Origin: Amycolatopsis aidingensis
GTDB lineage: Bacteria > Actinomycetota > Actinomycetes > Mycobacteriales > Pseudonocardiaceae
Length of the DNA: 64,000 bases
NCBI RefSeq assembly: GCF_018885265.1
Contig: NZ_CP076538.1
Coordinates: 2,578,001 to 2,642,000, forward strand
Direction of reading: 5' to 3'
A model generated the notes under the pieces. The model was given only the letters and a program-made list of their open reading frames with translations, was not told the origin of the DNA and searched no databases. Every line of letters starts with the position of its first letter. The stretch's first letter is position 1. Positions 42,833 through 50,597 of this stretch are shown here, in pieces. A program made the translations under genes and the position numbers.

Positions 42833-44218
42833 ATGGATGGACAAATGGCAGCCTCCGCTGAACTGCCTATCCAGGTGCCTGCGAGGGAACTCGAAGACCT
42901 GGACAGGAAATATCTGGTCCACCCACATCAGCGGGCTGACCGCAATGAACGTCACATCATTGTCCGGGGGAAGGGAAGCACCGTCTGGGACGCACAGGGG
43001 AACGAGTATCTGGACGCGATGGGGTCGGCCAACTGGATGGCTCAGGTGGGGCATGCTCGTCCGGAGCTTGCCGAGGCGGCCACCGCACAGATGATGGAGC
43101 TGCAGTACTTCACCGGCTTCGACGTCTACACCAATGACTCGTCGATCCGGCTGGCCGAGCGGCTGGCCGGGCTCGCGCCCACGGGCATCGACCGGGTGTT
43201 CTTCACCAACGGTGGGTCGGAGGGGAACGACACAGCTATCAAGGCCGCACGGCTGTTCCACTTCCGTCGTGGCGAACCGGATCGCACCTGGGTGATCTCT
43301 CGGCGGCTGGCCTATCACGGCTGTACCTATGGTAGCGGGGCCGCGAGTGGCTTCGACCTGGTGCAGCACGGCTTCGGCCCCCATATGCCGGATGTCGAGA
43401 AGGTGACGCCGCCGCTTCCGTACCACTCCGAGTTCTACGACGGCCAGGACCCCACTGACTTCCTGGTGAACGAGCTTGAACAGACGATCGAACGTATTGG
43501 TGCCAGCAACATCGCCGCGATGATCGGTGAGCCGGTCATGGGCGGTGCCGGGGTGGTTCCCCCGCCGGCCGACTACTGGCCCCGGGTTCGCGAGGTGCTG
43601 AGCGCTCACGGCATTCTGCTCATCGCCGACGAGGTGGTCACCTCCTACGGCCGGACCGGGTCCTGGTTCGAGTCGGACCGTCGCGGTATGAACGCCGACA
43701 TCATCGTGACCTCGAAGGGATTGACCAGCGGGTACATGCCGTTGGGTGCCGTGCTCATGCGGAACGAGATTGCTGATGCGATCACCGCGGAGGAAGGCTT
43801 CTTCACCGGCCACACCTACTTCGGTCACTCGGTCGCCTGCGCCGTCGCGATGGCCAACCTCGACGTGCTCGAGCGGGAGGGACTGCTGGAGCGGGCAAAG
43901 CAGATCGGTGAATGGTTCCGCTCGGACCTGGCGCCGGCACTCGACCTCCCAACGGTGGGTGAGGTTCGGATCGCGGGAGCGACGGCCGGCATCGAACTGG
44001 TGGCCGACCGGCAGACCAGGGAGCCGCTCCTCTTCGGCGCATCGGCCGTTTCGGCGGAACTCCGGCAGGCGCATCACGTGATCGTGCGTGACTACAACGC
44101 GACCGTCGTGCTGGCGCCGCCACTGGTTATCGAGCGGTCCCAGGTACGGCAGATCGCGGACGCGATCGTCGAGGTGGTCTCACGGCTAGGCGGAGACGGG
44201 ACCCTGAGTCCTCGCTGA
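42833..44218 (+). CDS. Class III PLP-dependent aminotransferase
   Basis: 461 residues from ATG 42833 (ATG 42845 is an alternative). Fold type I, omega-aminotransferase group: VWDAQGNEYLDAMGSANW, FFTNGGSEGNDTAIKAAR, RRLAYHGCTYGS, the PLP Asp in LLIADEVVTSYGRTG, and the Schiff-base Lys in VTSKGLTSGYMPLGAV, followed by HTYFGHSVACAVA. It transfers an amino group between a primary amine or amino acid and a keto or aldehyde substrate. In this island it could aminate a carbonyl made by the GMC enzymes, or remove an amine. A terminator follows. Confidence 0.93.
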   Translation: MDGQMAASAELPIQVPARELEDLDRKYLVHPHQRADRNERHIIVRGKGSTVWDAQGNEYLDAMGSANWMAQVGHARPELAEAATAQMMELQYFTGFDVYTNDSSIRLAERLAGLAPTGIDRVFFTNGGSEGNDTAIKAARLFHFRRGEPDRTWVISRRLAYHGCTYGSGAASGFDLVQHGFGPHMPDVEKVTPPLPYHSEFYDGQDPTDFLVNELEQTIERIGASNIAAMIGEPVMGGAGVVPPPADYWPRVREVLSAHGILLIADEVVTSYGRTGSWFESDRRGMNADIIVTSKGLTSGYMPLGAVLMRNEIADAITAEEGFFTGHTYFGHSVACAVAMANLDVLEREGLLERAKQIGEWFRSDLAPALDLPTVGEVRIAGATAGIELVADRQTREPLLFGASAVSAELRQAHHVIVRDYNATVVLAPPLVIERSQVRQIADAIVEVVSRLGGDGTLSPR

Positions 44219-44227
44219 CCGGCACAC

Positions 44228-44260
44228 AGAGGGTGGCGGGTGAAGTCACCGCCGCCCTCT
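44228..44260 (+). terminator. Hairpin terminator after the aminotransferase
   Basis: 12-bp stem with one G-T wobble (AGAGGGTGGCGG at 44228-44239 against CCGCCGCCCTCT at 44249-44260), 9-nt loop, followed by TTGCTGCT. Confidence 0.75.
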
Positions 44261-44354
44261 TTGCTGCTCGGGGCACAGTCCTGTTTAGCGCAATTGAGAG
44301 AATGTCGGATTCGTCGGTCCGTCCTACCGTATGAGTATCACGAAAGGGAATAAG

Positions 44355-45905
44355 ATGTATGACTATGTGATCATCGGTGCCGGTTCCGCGGGCTGTGTTC
44401 TCGCTGCGCGTCTCAGTGAGGATCCCGCGGTTACGGTCTGTCTCATCGAGGCGGGACCGAGCGACGACGCGGACGTCATCCATGTTCCCTCGGCTTTTGG
44501 TCAGATGTTCCGAACGCGACTCGACTGGGATTACGACTCGCAGGAGGAGTCGGCCTTGGATGGTCGTCGCGTATATCTACCGCGAGGCCGGATGCTTGGC
44601 GGGACAAGCTCTATGAACGGAATGGTTTACATTCGAGGTAACCGGGCGGACTACGATGAATGGAACCAGCCGGGGTGGAGCTACCAGGAGATGCTCCCGT
44701 ACTTCAAGCGCTCCGAGGACAACGAACGCGGCGAGTCGGAGTACCATGGAGTGGGCGGGCCCCTCGCGGTTTCCGAAGGTCGCTCCAATAATGAGATGAA
44801 CTCTGCCTTTGTCGAAGCCGCGGTAGCGGCGGGTTACCCAGAGAATGCAGATTTCAATGGGGTCGAGCAGAGCGGATTCGGCTTCTTTCAGGTTACCCAG
44901 AGAAATGGACGTAGGGAGAGCGCGGCCAGCGCTTTTCTCCATCCAGTGCTCGATCGCCCGAATCTGACTGTCAAGACGCATTTCCAGGTTCATCGGGTCA
45001 CGTTCGAATCGAGTCGAGCCACCGGGATCGTCGGCACTCATCTGGATGAGGAGATCGCGATCAGGGCGGAACGCGAGGTCATCGTGTCCGCCGGTGTCTA
45101 CAACTCGCCGCAGTTGCTCATGCTCTCCGGGATCGGTCCCGCGGGGACGCTGGGTCCACTGGGGATACCTGTCCTGGTCGACCATCCGCAGGTAGGGAGC
45201 AATCTTCAGGATCACCCGCAGGCTCTGCTCGTCTACCCCCACGACCACCCGATCAGTCTGCTGGTATCCAGTGATCCGAAGTACCGGCGCCAGTTCGATG
45301 AGGACGGCAGCGGCCCGCTGACCTCGAACGTCGTGGAGTCCGGAGGCTTTGCCAGCGTACATTCGGGAGGCACGGCGCCCGATGTCCAGTTGCATGCTGG
45401 GGCGGTTATGTTCCGGGAGGGAGGGCTCGCGGCGCCGACATCACATGCGATCTCCTACGGTGCCTGCGTGCTCCGCCCGCAAAGCCGCGGTAGCGTGACG
45501 ATCGCCTCCGCCGATCCCACCGCGAAACCAGTGATCTCCCACAACTTCTATGCGGAGAAATCGGATCTGGACGTCGCTGTGGAAGGGCTCCGCCTCGGTT
45601 TGGAGCTGGCGCGCCAGAAGCCGCTCAAGCCGTTCACGGAAACTCCGCTCGCGCCACCCGCGAGCGACCGTACGGCCGACCTCAAATCCTACATTCGGCG
45701 GAATACTCAGACCGCCTATCACCCTGCGGGCACCTGTGCGATGGGCACGGTCCTCGACGCTGAGCTTCGCGTCCGAGGAGTCGACGCACTCCGCGTGGTC
45801 GACGCGTCGGTCATGCCCGGCCTAGTGCGGGGAAACACGAACGCCCCCGTCATCGCGATTGCGGAGAAGGCCGCGGACATGATCCGCGGTCTCGCCCCAG
45901 CGTAG
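44355..45905 (+). CDS. GMC-family oxidoreductase (choline-dehydrogenase-like)
   Basis: 516 residues from ATG 44355 after AAAGGGA; an upstream in-frame ATG at 44331 is less likely. FAD Rossmann motif YVIIGAGSAGCVLAARLSED, the GMC signature LPRGRMLGGTSSMNGMVYIR, and C-terminal AYHPAGTCAMG with catalytic His456 followed by VMPGLVRGNTNAPVIAIAE. A complete active site distinguishes it from the first GMC gene. It oxidises primary or secondary alcohols with FAD. It looks less GC-biased at third positions than most neighbours, suggesting a different recent origin. Confidence 0.92.
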   Translation: MYDYVIIGAGSAGCVLAARLSEDPAVTVCLIEAGPSDDADVIHVPSAFGQMFRTRLDWDYDSQEESALDGRRVYLPRGRMLGGTSSMNGMVYIRGNRADYDEWNQPGWSYQEMLPYFKRSEDNERGESEYHGVGGPLAVSEGRSNNEMNSAFVEAAVAAGYPENADFNGVEQSGFGFFQVTQRNGRRESAASAFLHPVLDRPNLTVKTHFQVHRVTFESSRATGIVGTHLDEEIAIRAEREVIVSAGVYNSPQLLMLSGIGPAGTLGPLGIPVLVDHPQVGSNLQDHPQALLVYPHDHPISLLVSSDPKYRRQFDEDGSGPLTSNVVESGGFASVHSGGTAPDVQLHAGAVMFREGGLAAPTSHAISYGACVLRPQSRGSVTIASADPTAKPVISHNFYAEKSDLDVAVEGLRLGLELARQKPLKPFTETPLAPPASDRTADLKSYIRRNTQTAYHPAGTCAMGTVLDAELRVRGVDALRVVDASVMPGLVRGNTNAPVIAIAEKAADMIRGLAPA

Positions 45906-46004
45906 CGTCCTCCTGGTCGTTCGACGTGATCCATCGAGCCGGAAACGAGCGGGCCGGGAAGCCTTCGCGTTAACCCGGCCGGTGAGCGGCGGCTGGTGTC
46001 GGGT

Positions 46005-46046
46005 GACGAGTGGCCGCTCACGTGTCATCACCTCCGGGTCGGGCGT
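46005..46046 (-). pseudogene. Remnant of a DUF899 gene start
   Basis: The complement translates DPEVMTRERPLV, matching DPEVVTRDQWLV of the intact DUF899 protein. The start codon position reads ACG instead of ATG, and similarity is lost after about 15 codons. It sits divergent from the intact HxlR gene exactly as DUF899 sits divergent from the broken one. Confidence 0.8.
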
Positions 46047-46129
46047 ATCGCACCCCCTGATGATTGCTTCGTGCAACCACTCGTTCCACGCCAGGAGTGG
46101 TGGTATTATGCAACTGGTTAGGGGTGATT

Positions 46130-46627
46130 ATGTTGGACGAACCGAGGTCGGGCTGCCCGGTCAACGCCGCGGTCGAGGTGCTGGGCGACCGGTGGAGCCT
46201 CATCGTGTTGCGCGACATCATGTTCACCAACCGCCGCCACTTCCGGACGCTGCTGCGCGAGTCCGAGGAAGCCATCGCGTCGAACATCCTTGCCAGCAGG
46301 CTACGTGATCTTCTCGCCGCTGGCCTGCTCACCCGTGACGACCCGGGGCCCGGTCGCCGTGTTACGTACAGCCTTACCGAACCAGCCATCGAGCTGGTGC
46401 CGGTGATGGCGGAGCTCGCCTGGTGGGGTGTGCGGCACCGCCCCACATACCCCCCAATGCGCGCCAAGGCCGAACTGCTGTACGACGGCGGCCCCCGGAT
46501 GTGGCAGCAGTTCATGGAGGAGTTGCGTGAGCAGCACCTCGGTATTCCGTTGCCCACGGCCAGGCCGTCCACGGTCAGTGAGCAACTCGACGCCGCGGGG
46601 GCCAGAGCGCTCGCAGCGATCAGCTAG
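46130..46627 (+). CDS. HxlR-family transcriptional regulator
   Basis: 165 residues from ATG 46130. Winged helix of the HxlR/MarR-like superfamily: CPVNAAVEVLGDRWSLIVLR, RHFRTLLRESEEAIASNILA, SRLRDLLAAGLLTRDDPGPG, RRVTYSLTEPAIELVPVM. Such proteins are dimeric repressors or activators responding to oxidants, aldehydes or small aromatics. It probably once controlled a divergent DUF899 gene, now reduced to a stub, and may act on the homologous promoter at 42.45 kb. Its stop codon lies in the target duplication of the IS4-family element, which left the reading frame intact. Confidence 0.92.
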   Translation: MLDEPRSGCPVNAAVEVLGDRWSLIVLRDIMFTNRRHFRTLLRESEEAIASNILASRLRDLLAAGLLTRDDPGPGRRVTYSLTEPAIELVPVMAELAWWGVRHRPTYPPMRAKAELLYDGGPRMWQQFMEELREQHLGIPLPTARPSTVSEQLDAAGARALAAIS

Positions 46628-48108
46628 ACCCAATACCGCTTATTTAGGTGATTTCATGGGGTTCGGTGGGGTTTGGTGGCGGCGACGATGGTGATCTCAG
46701 GGTCGGCCGGTGGTGGCGGGTTCCGGTGGTGGATGTGTTTGAGGCGCCAGTTGGACATTTTGCGTTTGATCACGCGGGGATTCGATCGTCGGCGGCGCGG
46801 TGGGATGAGGTAGCGCAGGATCTCGTCACGGGCCGCTTGTAGTGATCGTTTCAGATGTGTCGGGGGAAAAACCCGCCTGGTCGGTGACCTGGCGGCGGGC
46901 GATGCGCAGTGTGCGGAGGAAGGAGAGCCGGTCAGGGTCGATCTCGGCGGCGTGGGCGGTGTCGTGCATCAGTGACCGCAGGGCGTGGTGGGTGAGCAGG
47001 AACCCGTAGATCTCTTGCTCGACCCCGCCTGGGTGTTGGGAGCGCAGAACGAAGTTCGAGCCGCCTTGGTGGGTTTTGACCTCATCCAGGGCGGTCTCGA
47101 TCTCCCAGCGTTGGGCATACAGCGCGGCCAGTTCCGCTGCCGGAGCGGACTGGGGGTCCAGGATGGTGGTCGCCAGCCGATAGACGGTCTCGTCGGTGCC
47201 GAGGGTGTATTCCACGACCCGGACCGTGATCGGATCAGCACGCCGATATTGGTCGCGGGCGGCGACGATCTCCGACAGATACGAACCGTCATCGAACTGC
47301 TCGACCACGGGCAGGACCGCGTTGGCACGCACACGCCACAGCAGGTCGGCTCCGGTGCCGGCGGCGGCTCGCCACAGGTCGAAGCCCAGAAACGCCCGGT
47401 CGGCCACCAGCAACATCCCGGAGGCCAGCTCGCCGAACAACTCCCGGACCAGGGCGGTCTCGTGGGTGGCCAGCGGCCCGGCCGTGGCGGCAAAGATGGC
47501 ATGCGTGCCGCACTCGGCCAACACCGCCACCCGCGCCTGAGGATAGGCACTTTGTCCTTCGCCGCGGGAGTTACCGGGACGACCAAAGTGATCCACATTG
47601 GACGGCGTGTCGGGCAGGTCGAACGTGGTGCCATCCACGGCGACCAGCCGCCAGCCGCGATACCACGCCCCGACCGTGCTCGCGGTCGCCACCGGAGCGG
47701 CCACCCGGGCGAACAACGCCTTCAACGGCTCCGGCCCCAGCCGGGCCCGTGCTTGCGACAACGCCCCCGTCGTGGGCACCTGCCACTGGCCCCGCCACCG
47801 CCGCGCCCACGCCAGCCCCTGCGTCAACAGCCGGGTGACCTCCTCATAGCCCTCCCGGCTAAACAGGCACATCGCCAGCACGAAATACACCACCACCCGG
47901 GCAGGCAACAATCGTTTCCGCTGCTCACCCCGCCCCGTCACAGCCAGCACCTCGTCAACCAACTCCGGAGGAAACGCCTTCGTCAGCACCCCGATCGCGA
48001 TCCGATCCGGCAGCCGCTCATCCGACGACGACCTGCTCTGTCCTGGCCTGGGCACCCCACCACCCTACAACCCAAACCAACCAAACTAAGCGGTATTGCA
48101 GCTAGACC
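46621..48108. mobile_element. IS4-family insertion sequence with 10-bp target duplication
   Basis: The element spans 46631-48098. Its ends share 12 perfect bases (CAATACCGCTTA, and the complement at 48087-48098) followed by imperfect matches. It is flanked by direct repeats CAGCTAGACC at 46621-46630 and 48099-48108, a 10-bp target duplication as expected for IS4-type elements. Perfect duplication suggests a recent insertion. Confidence 0.95.
46826..48055 (-). CDS. IS4-family transposase
   Basis: 409 residues. An N-terminal IS4-associated helical domain (GVLTKAFPPELVDEVLAVTG, ARVVVYFVLAMCLFSREGYE) precedes the DDE domain: LVAVDGTTFDLPDT (first Asp), LLVADRAFLGFDLW (second Asp), and YAQRWEIETALDEVKTH with the Y-(2)-R-(3)-E-(6)-K signature of the family. 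The frame appears complete and undamaged. It acts on the element's terminal repeats. Confidence 0.94.
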   Translation of the reverse strand: MPRPGQSRSSSDERLPDRIAIGVLTKAFPPELVDEVLAVTGRGEQRKRLLPARVVVYFVLAMCLFSREGYEEVTRLLTQGLAWARRWRGQWQVPTTGALSQARARLGPEPLKALFARVAAPVATASTVGAWYRGWRLVAVDGTTFDLPDTPSNVDHFGRPGNSRGEGQSAYPQARVAVLAECGTHAIFAATAGPLATHETALVRELFGELASGMLLVADRAFLGFDLWRAAAGTGADLLWRVRANAVLPVVEQFDDGSYLSEIVAARDQYRRADPITVRVVEYTLGTDETVYRLATTILDPQSAPAAELAALYAQRWEIETALDEVKTHQGGSNFVLRSQHPGGVEQEIYGFLLTHHALRSLMHDTAHAAEIDPDRLSFLRTLRIARRQVTDQAGFSPDTSETITTSGP

Positions 48109-48325
48109 GTGTTAAGAAGAACGCGTGCCCACGCATCACCCTGGGTGCCCTTCTCAAGCAGCTCCTGGTTCCAGGCACCGGCACACCGTCCGGACGCCGA
48201 CCAGGCGCCCAGGATGACGCCGTGAGGAATCTCGGCACACTATCGCAGGGCCTAGCTCGCGATGGTGACATACCCCCGCTGTAGGCGAACGGCCACGAGC
48301 TGCAGCGTTGAGATCGACGTGAAGA

Positions 48326-48356
48326 CGGGGACGAGGCGTCCAATGCCTCGTCCCCG
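48326..48356 (-). terminator. Terminator of tRNA-Arg
   Basis: Perfect 12-bp stem (CGGGGACGAGGC at 48326-48337, complement at 48345-48356) with loop GTCCAAT, starting 20 bp beyond the 3' end of the minus-strand tRNA. The rest of 48109-48325 shows no gene. Confidence 0.8.
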
Positions 48357-48375
48357 CCCACTTCCAGCTGTTGCG

Positions 48376-48449
48376 TGCCCCCGGCAGGACTCGAACCTGC
48401 GACCTAGAGATTAGAAGGCTCTTGCTCTATCCAGCTGAGCTACGAGGGC
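48376..48449 (-). tRNA. tRNA-Arg (anticodon TCT)
   Basis: 74 nt. Acceptor stem GCCCTCG paired with CGGGGGC, D arm GCTCAGCTGGATAGAGC, anticodon loop CTTCTAA with anticodon TCT, and T arm GCAGGTTCGAGTCCTGC. The anticodon stem AGAGC/TCTCT has a C-T mismatch at the closing pair (31-39). CCA is not encoded. Confidence 0.93.
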
Positions 48450-48821
48450 CGGTGTGCCGACGGCTGAAGGCCAGATGTGCCACGCCAGCTTAGTCGCCAC
48501 TACCCACTCGATCGTCTGACACCTGTGAAGCGTTTCAGGCTGGTACCCAGCTCCGGCGGCAGCGCATGCCGCGGCGGGAGGCGAGGAACGCGGCATACGA
48601 CCCTCAGTGGCCGCCGGAGCTGGGGAGACCCGCGGGCGCGACCGCCGTGTCATGCGGCGCGCCCGCGGCGGGCTGTGCTCGGGGTCACAGCCCGGATCGG
48701 ATTCGCGGCAGCCCGTTGCGGGTTCCCCAGGATGTGGGCTGGGGCGAATCCGGCTGGGGGAGTGGCAGCGACCGGCCAGGGTGCCACTCGAAACGGTGAG
48801 CCGGAGGCTCGGGATTCACGC
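48450..48821. other. Intergenic region, no gene recognised
   Basis: 372 bp between the tRNA and the I36-type gene. The first part should hold the tRNA promoter (reading leftward). No coding frame with plausible start, RBS and composition is seen. Confidence 0.5.
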
Positions 48822-49235
48822 TCAGTTCCAGATCTGGATGGCGCGGCCCAGATACTGAGCCCGCGGAACGAACGTGCCGCCACCAGGATACGTGCTGAAG
48901 TCGCCCTCGGTGGAACAATGGCGGTCCTGGTATACGGTGACGTGCCGATCGATTCGGTTGACGAAGGACCGGGCGACAATATTGTCGGGGAGCGGGACGC
49001 ATTCCTCCGGATTGGTGTTTCGCAGGTCGAACTTGGTCGGTGCGCCGTCGTAGAACTCCTCCGGCCAGACACAGAACTCGCCTTGTTCGCAGGTCGGGTC
49101 CTCGGCAGGCGCCCGCTCTTGGCGCTGCTCGCCGGTCGCGTTGGCGACGCCACTGCCGGCGAGCAGCCCGACGGCGGCGAGGACGAGGATGCGCGGTAGA
49201 TACGAACGCAAGCGCGGAAGATGGTGATGTGCCAT
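48822..49235 (-). CDS. Secreted peptidase-inhibitor I36-family protein
   Basis: 137 residues. A Sec signal peptide (ILVLAAVGLLAGSGVANA, cleavage about residue 33) precedes a mature domain of about 100 residues with the I36/beta-gamma-crystallin-like pattern: CEQGEFCVWPEEFYDG, NRIDRHVTVYQDRHC, YPGGGTFVPR. Four Cys are available for disulfides. Relatives include the Streptomyces metalloprotease inhibitor SMPI, but many members have no known target. It stands alone between the tRNA and the LacI regulator. Confidence 0.85.
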   Translation of the reverse strand: MAHHHLPRLRSYLPRILVLAAVGLLAGSGVANATGEQRQERAPAEDPTCEQGEFCVWPEEFYDGAPTKFDLRNTNPEECVPLPDNIVARSFVNRIDRHVTVYQDRHCSTEGDFSTYPGGGTFVPRAQYLGRAIQIWN

Positions 49236-49331
49236 GTGACTGTTACCCCAAATCGAAATCGGCGTGTGCTGCGTGGTGGAACCTGATGCTCTTACTGTGC
49301 CGAGAATTCGTAGGATTGTCAGCCCGCAGAT

Positions 49332-49386
49332 CTACTTCTGTGGATAAGTAGGTTTGAGTCGCTCGATCGGGTGGGAGATATCCACA
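49332..49386. promoter_or_regulatory. DnaA-box-like sites and dyad
   Basis: The complement of 49339-49347 is TTATCCACA, a perfect DnaA box; ATATCCACA (49378-49386) is a one-mismatch site. CTACTT (49332-49337) and AAGTAG (49346-49351) form a 6-bp dyad around the first box. Located between the I36 gene start and the LacI gene end. Significance is uncertain. Confidence 0.3.
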
Positions 49387-49423
49387 TTTTGGCGAATCCC
49401 GTTGTGGCGGGCGGTTTCGGCTG

Positions 49424-50503
49424 CTAGATGGGGGCTGGGCCGGTGGAGCCGCGGACCACCAGCTCGACCCCGAGGGTCACCGGTTCCGGTACCGGTCCAC
49501 CCGCCAGCAGGGCGAGCCCGAGCTCGCCGGCCAGGCTGCCCTTGCGCACCAGGTCCTGCCGCACCGTGGTCAACGGGGGATCGGACCACCGCGCAGGCGG
49601 CGCGTCGTCGAACCCGGCCACCGACAGGTCCTCGGGCACGCGCAACCCTCGCTCCCGCCCGGCGGCGATCGCGGCCAGCGCCAGCTCGTCCGACATGCAC
49701 AGCAGGGCCGTCGGCCGGGGCGCGCTGTCGAGCAGCCCGCGCGCGCCGAACATGGCTTGCTCCCTGGACAACCCCGAGGTCTCCCAGATCGGCACGGACT
49801 CCGGGTCGATGTCGGCGGCGACCAGTGCCTCCCGGTACCCGGCAAGCCGCTCCCGGTTGTCCCGGAACCGGCCGTGTGCCGCCTCCGCCATGGTCAACGG
49901 ACCCTCCCGTGGCTGGGACAGGCACTGCGCGGACAGCACACCGAACCGCCGGTGCCCTTGGTCGAGCAGGTGCCGCGCCGCGGCGGCCGCGCCGCCACGG
50001 TCGTCGATACCCACCCTGGCTCCCCAGGGCAGCACCGGGTGGTCGATCACGACCAGCGGCATCCCGCGCTCATGCACGGCATCCAGGGCCGGTGCGTCAT
50101 CGGCCAGCGAGTAGGCGACCGCCAGGTCGGCCTGGGCCGCCAGCACCCGCTCGACCCGCGGCCCGCCGTTCTCCCCGCCCGGCAGCAGTAGTAAGGCATG
50201 CCCTTCCGGATCGACCCGCGAGGACAGCGCGTCCAGAGTGATCGACAGCGCGGGGTCGGAGAACGCCGCGGACAACCCGGTGTCCAGCATGAACGCGATC
50301 GCGCCTGCTCGTTGCCTGGCCAGACTTCTCGCGGTGGGGTTCGGGCCGGCATATCCGAGCGTCCGCGCCGTATGCAGGATCCGCTCTCGCAACTGGGCGG
50401 AGAGCTGGTCCGGCCGGTTGTAGGCGTTCGACACCGTAGCCCGGGAAACGCCGACCGCACGTGCGAGGTCGTCCAAGGTCGGCTGCCGCCGCGATCCGGT
50501 CAC
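49424..50503 (-). CDS. LacI-family transcriptional regulator
   Basis: 359 residues from GTG 50503; the frame is open to 50560, but that start would place the operator inside the gene. N-terminal HTH TLDDLARAVGVSRATVSNAY with hinge helix PTARSLARQRAGAIAF, then a periplasmic-binding-protein-like effector domain (VAYSLADDAPALDAVHERGM, VGIDDRGGAAAAARHLLDQG, LCMSDELALAAIAAGRERG, DLSVAGFDDAPPA). It is divergent from an MFS transporter, with a LacI-type palindrome between them, so it probably represses both. The effector is unknown. Confidence 0.93.
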   Translation of the reverse strand: MTGSRRQPTLDDLARAVGVSRATVSNAYNRPDQLSAQLRERILHTARTLGYAGPNPTARSLARQRAGAIAFMLDTGLSAAFSDPALSITLDALSSRVDPEGHALLLLPGGENGGPRVERVLAAQADLAVAYSLADDAPALDAVHERGMPLVVIDHPVLPWGARVGIDDRGGAAAAARHLLDQGHRRFGVLSAQCLSQPREGPLTMAEAAHGRFRDNRERLAGYREALVAADIDPESVPIWETSGLSREQAMFGARGLLDSAPRPTALLCMSDELALAAIAAGRERGLRVPEDLSVAGFDDAPPARWSDPPLTTVRQDLVRKGSLAGELGLALLAGGPVPEPVTLGVELVVRGSTGPAPI

Positions 50504-50542
50504 CCCGGGCAGTCTAGGCCCGGGTCGAATCCACTGGATTTT

Positions 50543-50556
50543 CTGAAGCGCTTCAG
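50543..50556. promoter_or_regulatory. LacI-type operator palindrome
   Basis: CTGAAGCGCTTCAG, a perfect 14-bp palindrome with the central CG typical of LacI-family operators, located between the divergent LacI and MFS starts (40 bp and 42 bp away). Confidence 0.8.
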
Positions 50557-50597
50557 TCACGCTGGTGCTCGGTTCGGACGAGCAGTGAGGGGATCAG

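Noticed and set aside
48376-48449. tRNA-Arg as the integration site of the 30.6-48.1 kb island
   Set aside because: I found no direct repeat of the tRNA 3' end elsewhere in the window and no integrase gene.
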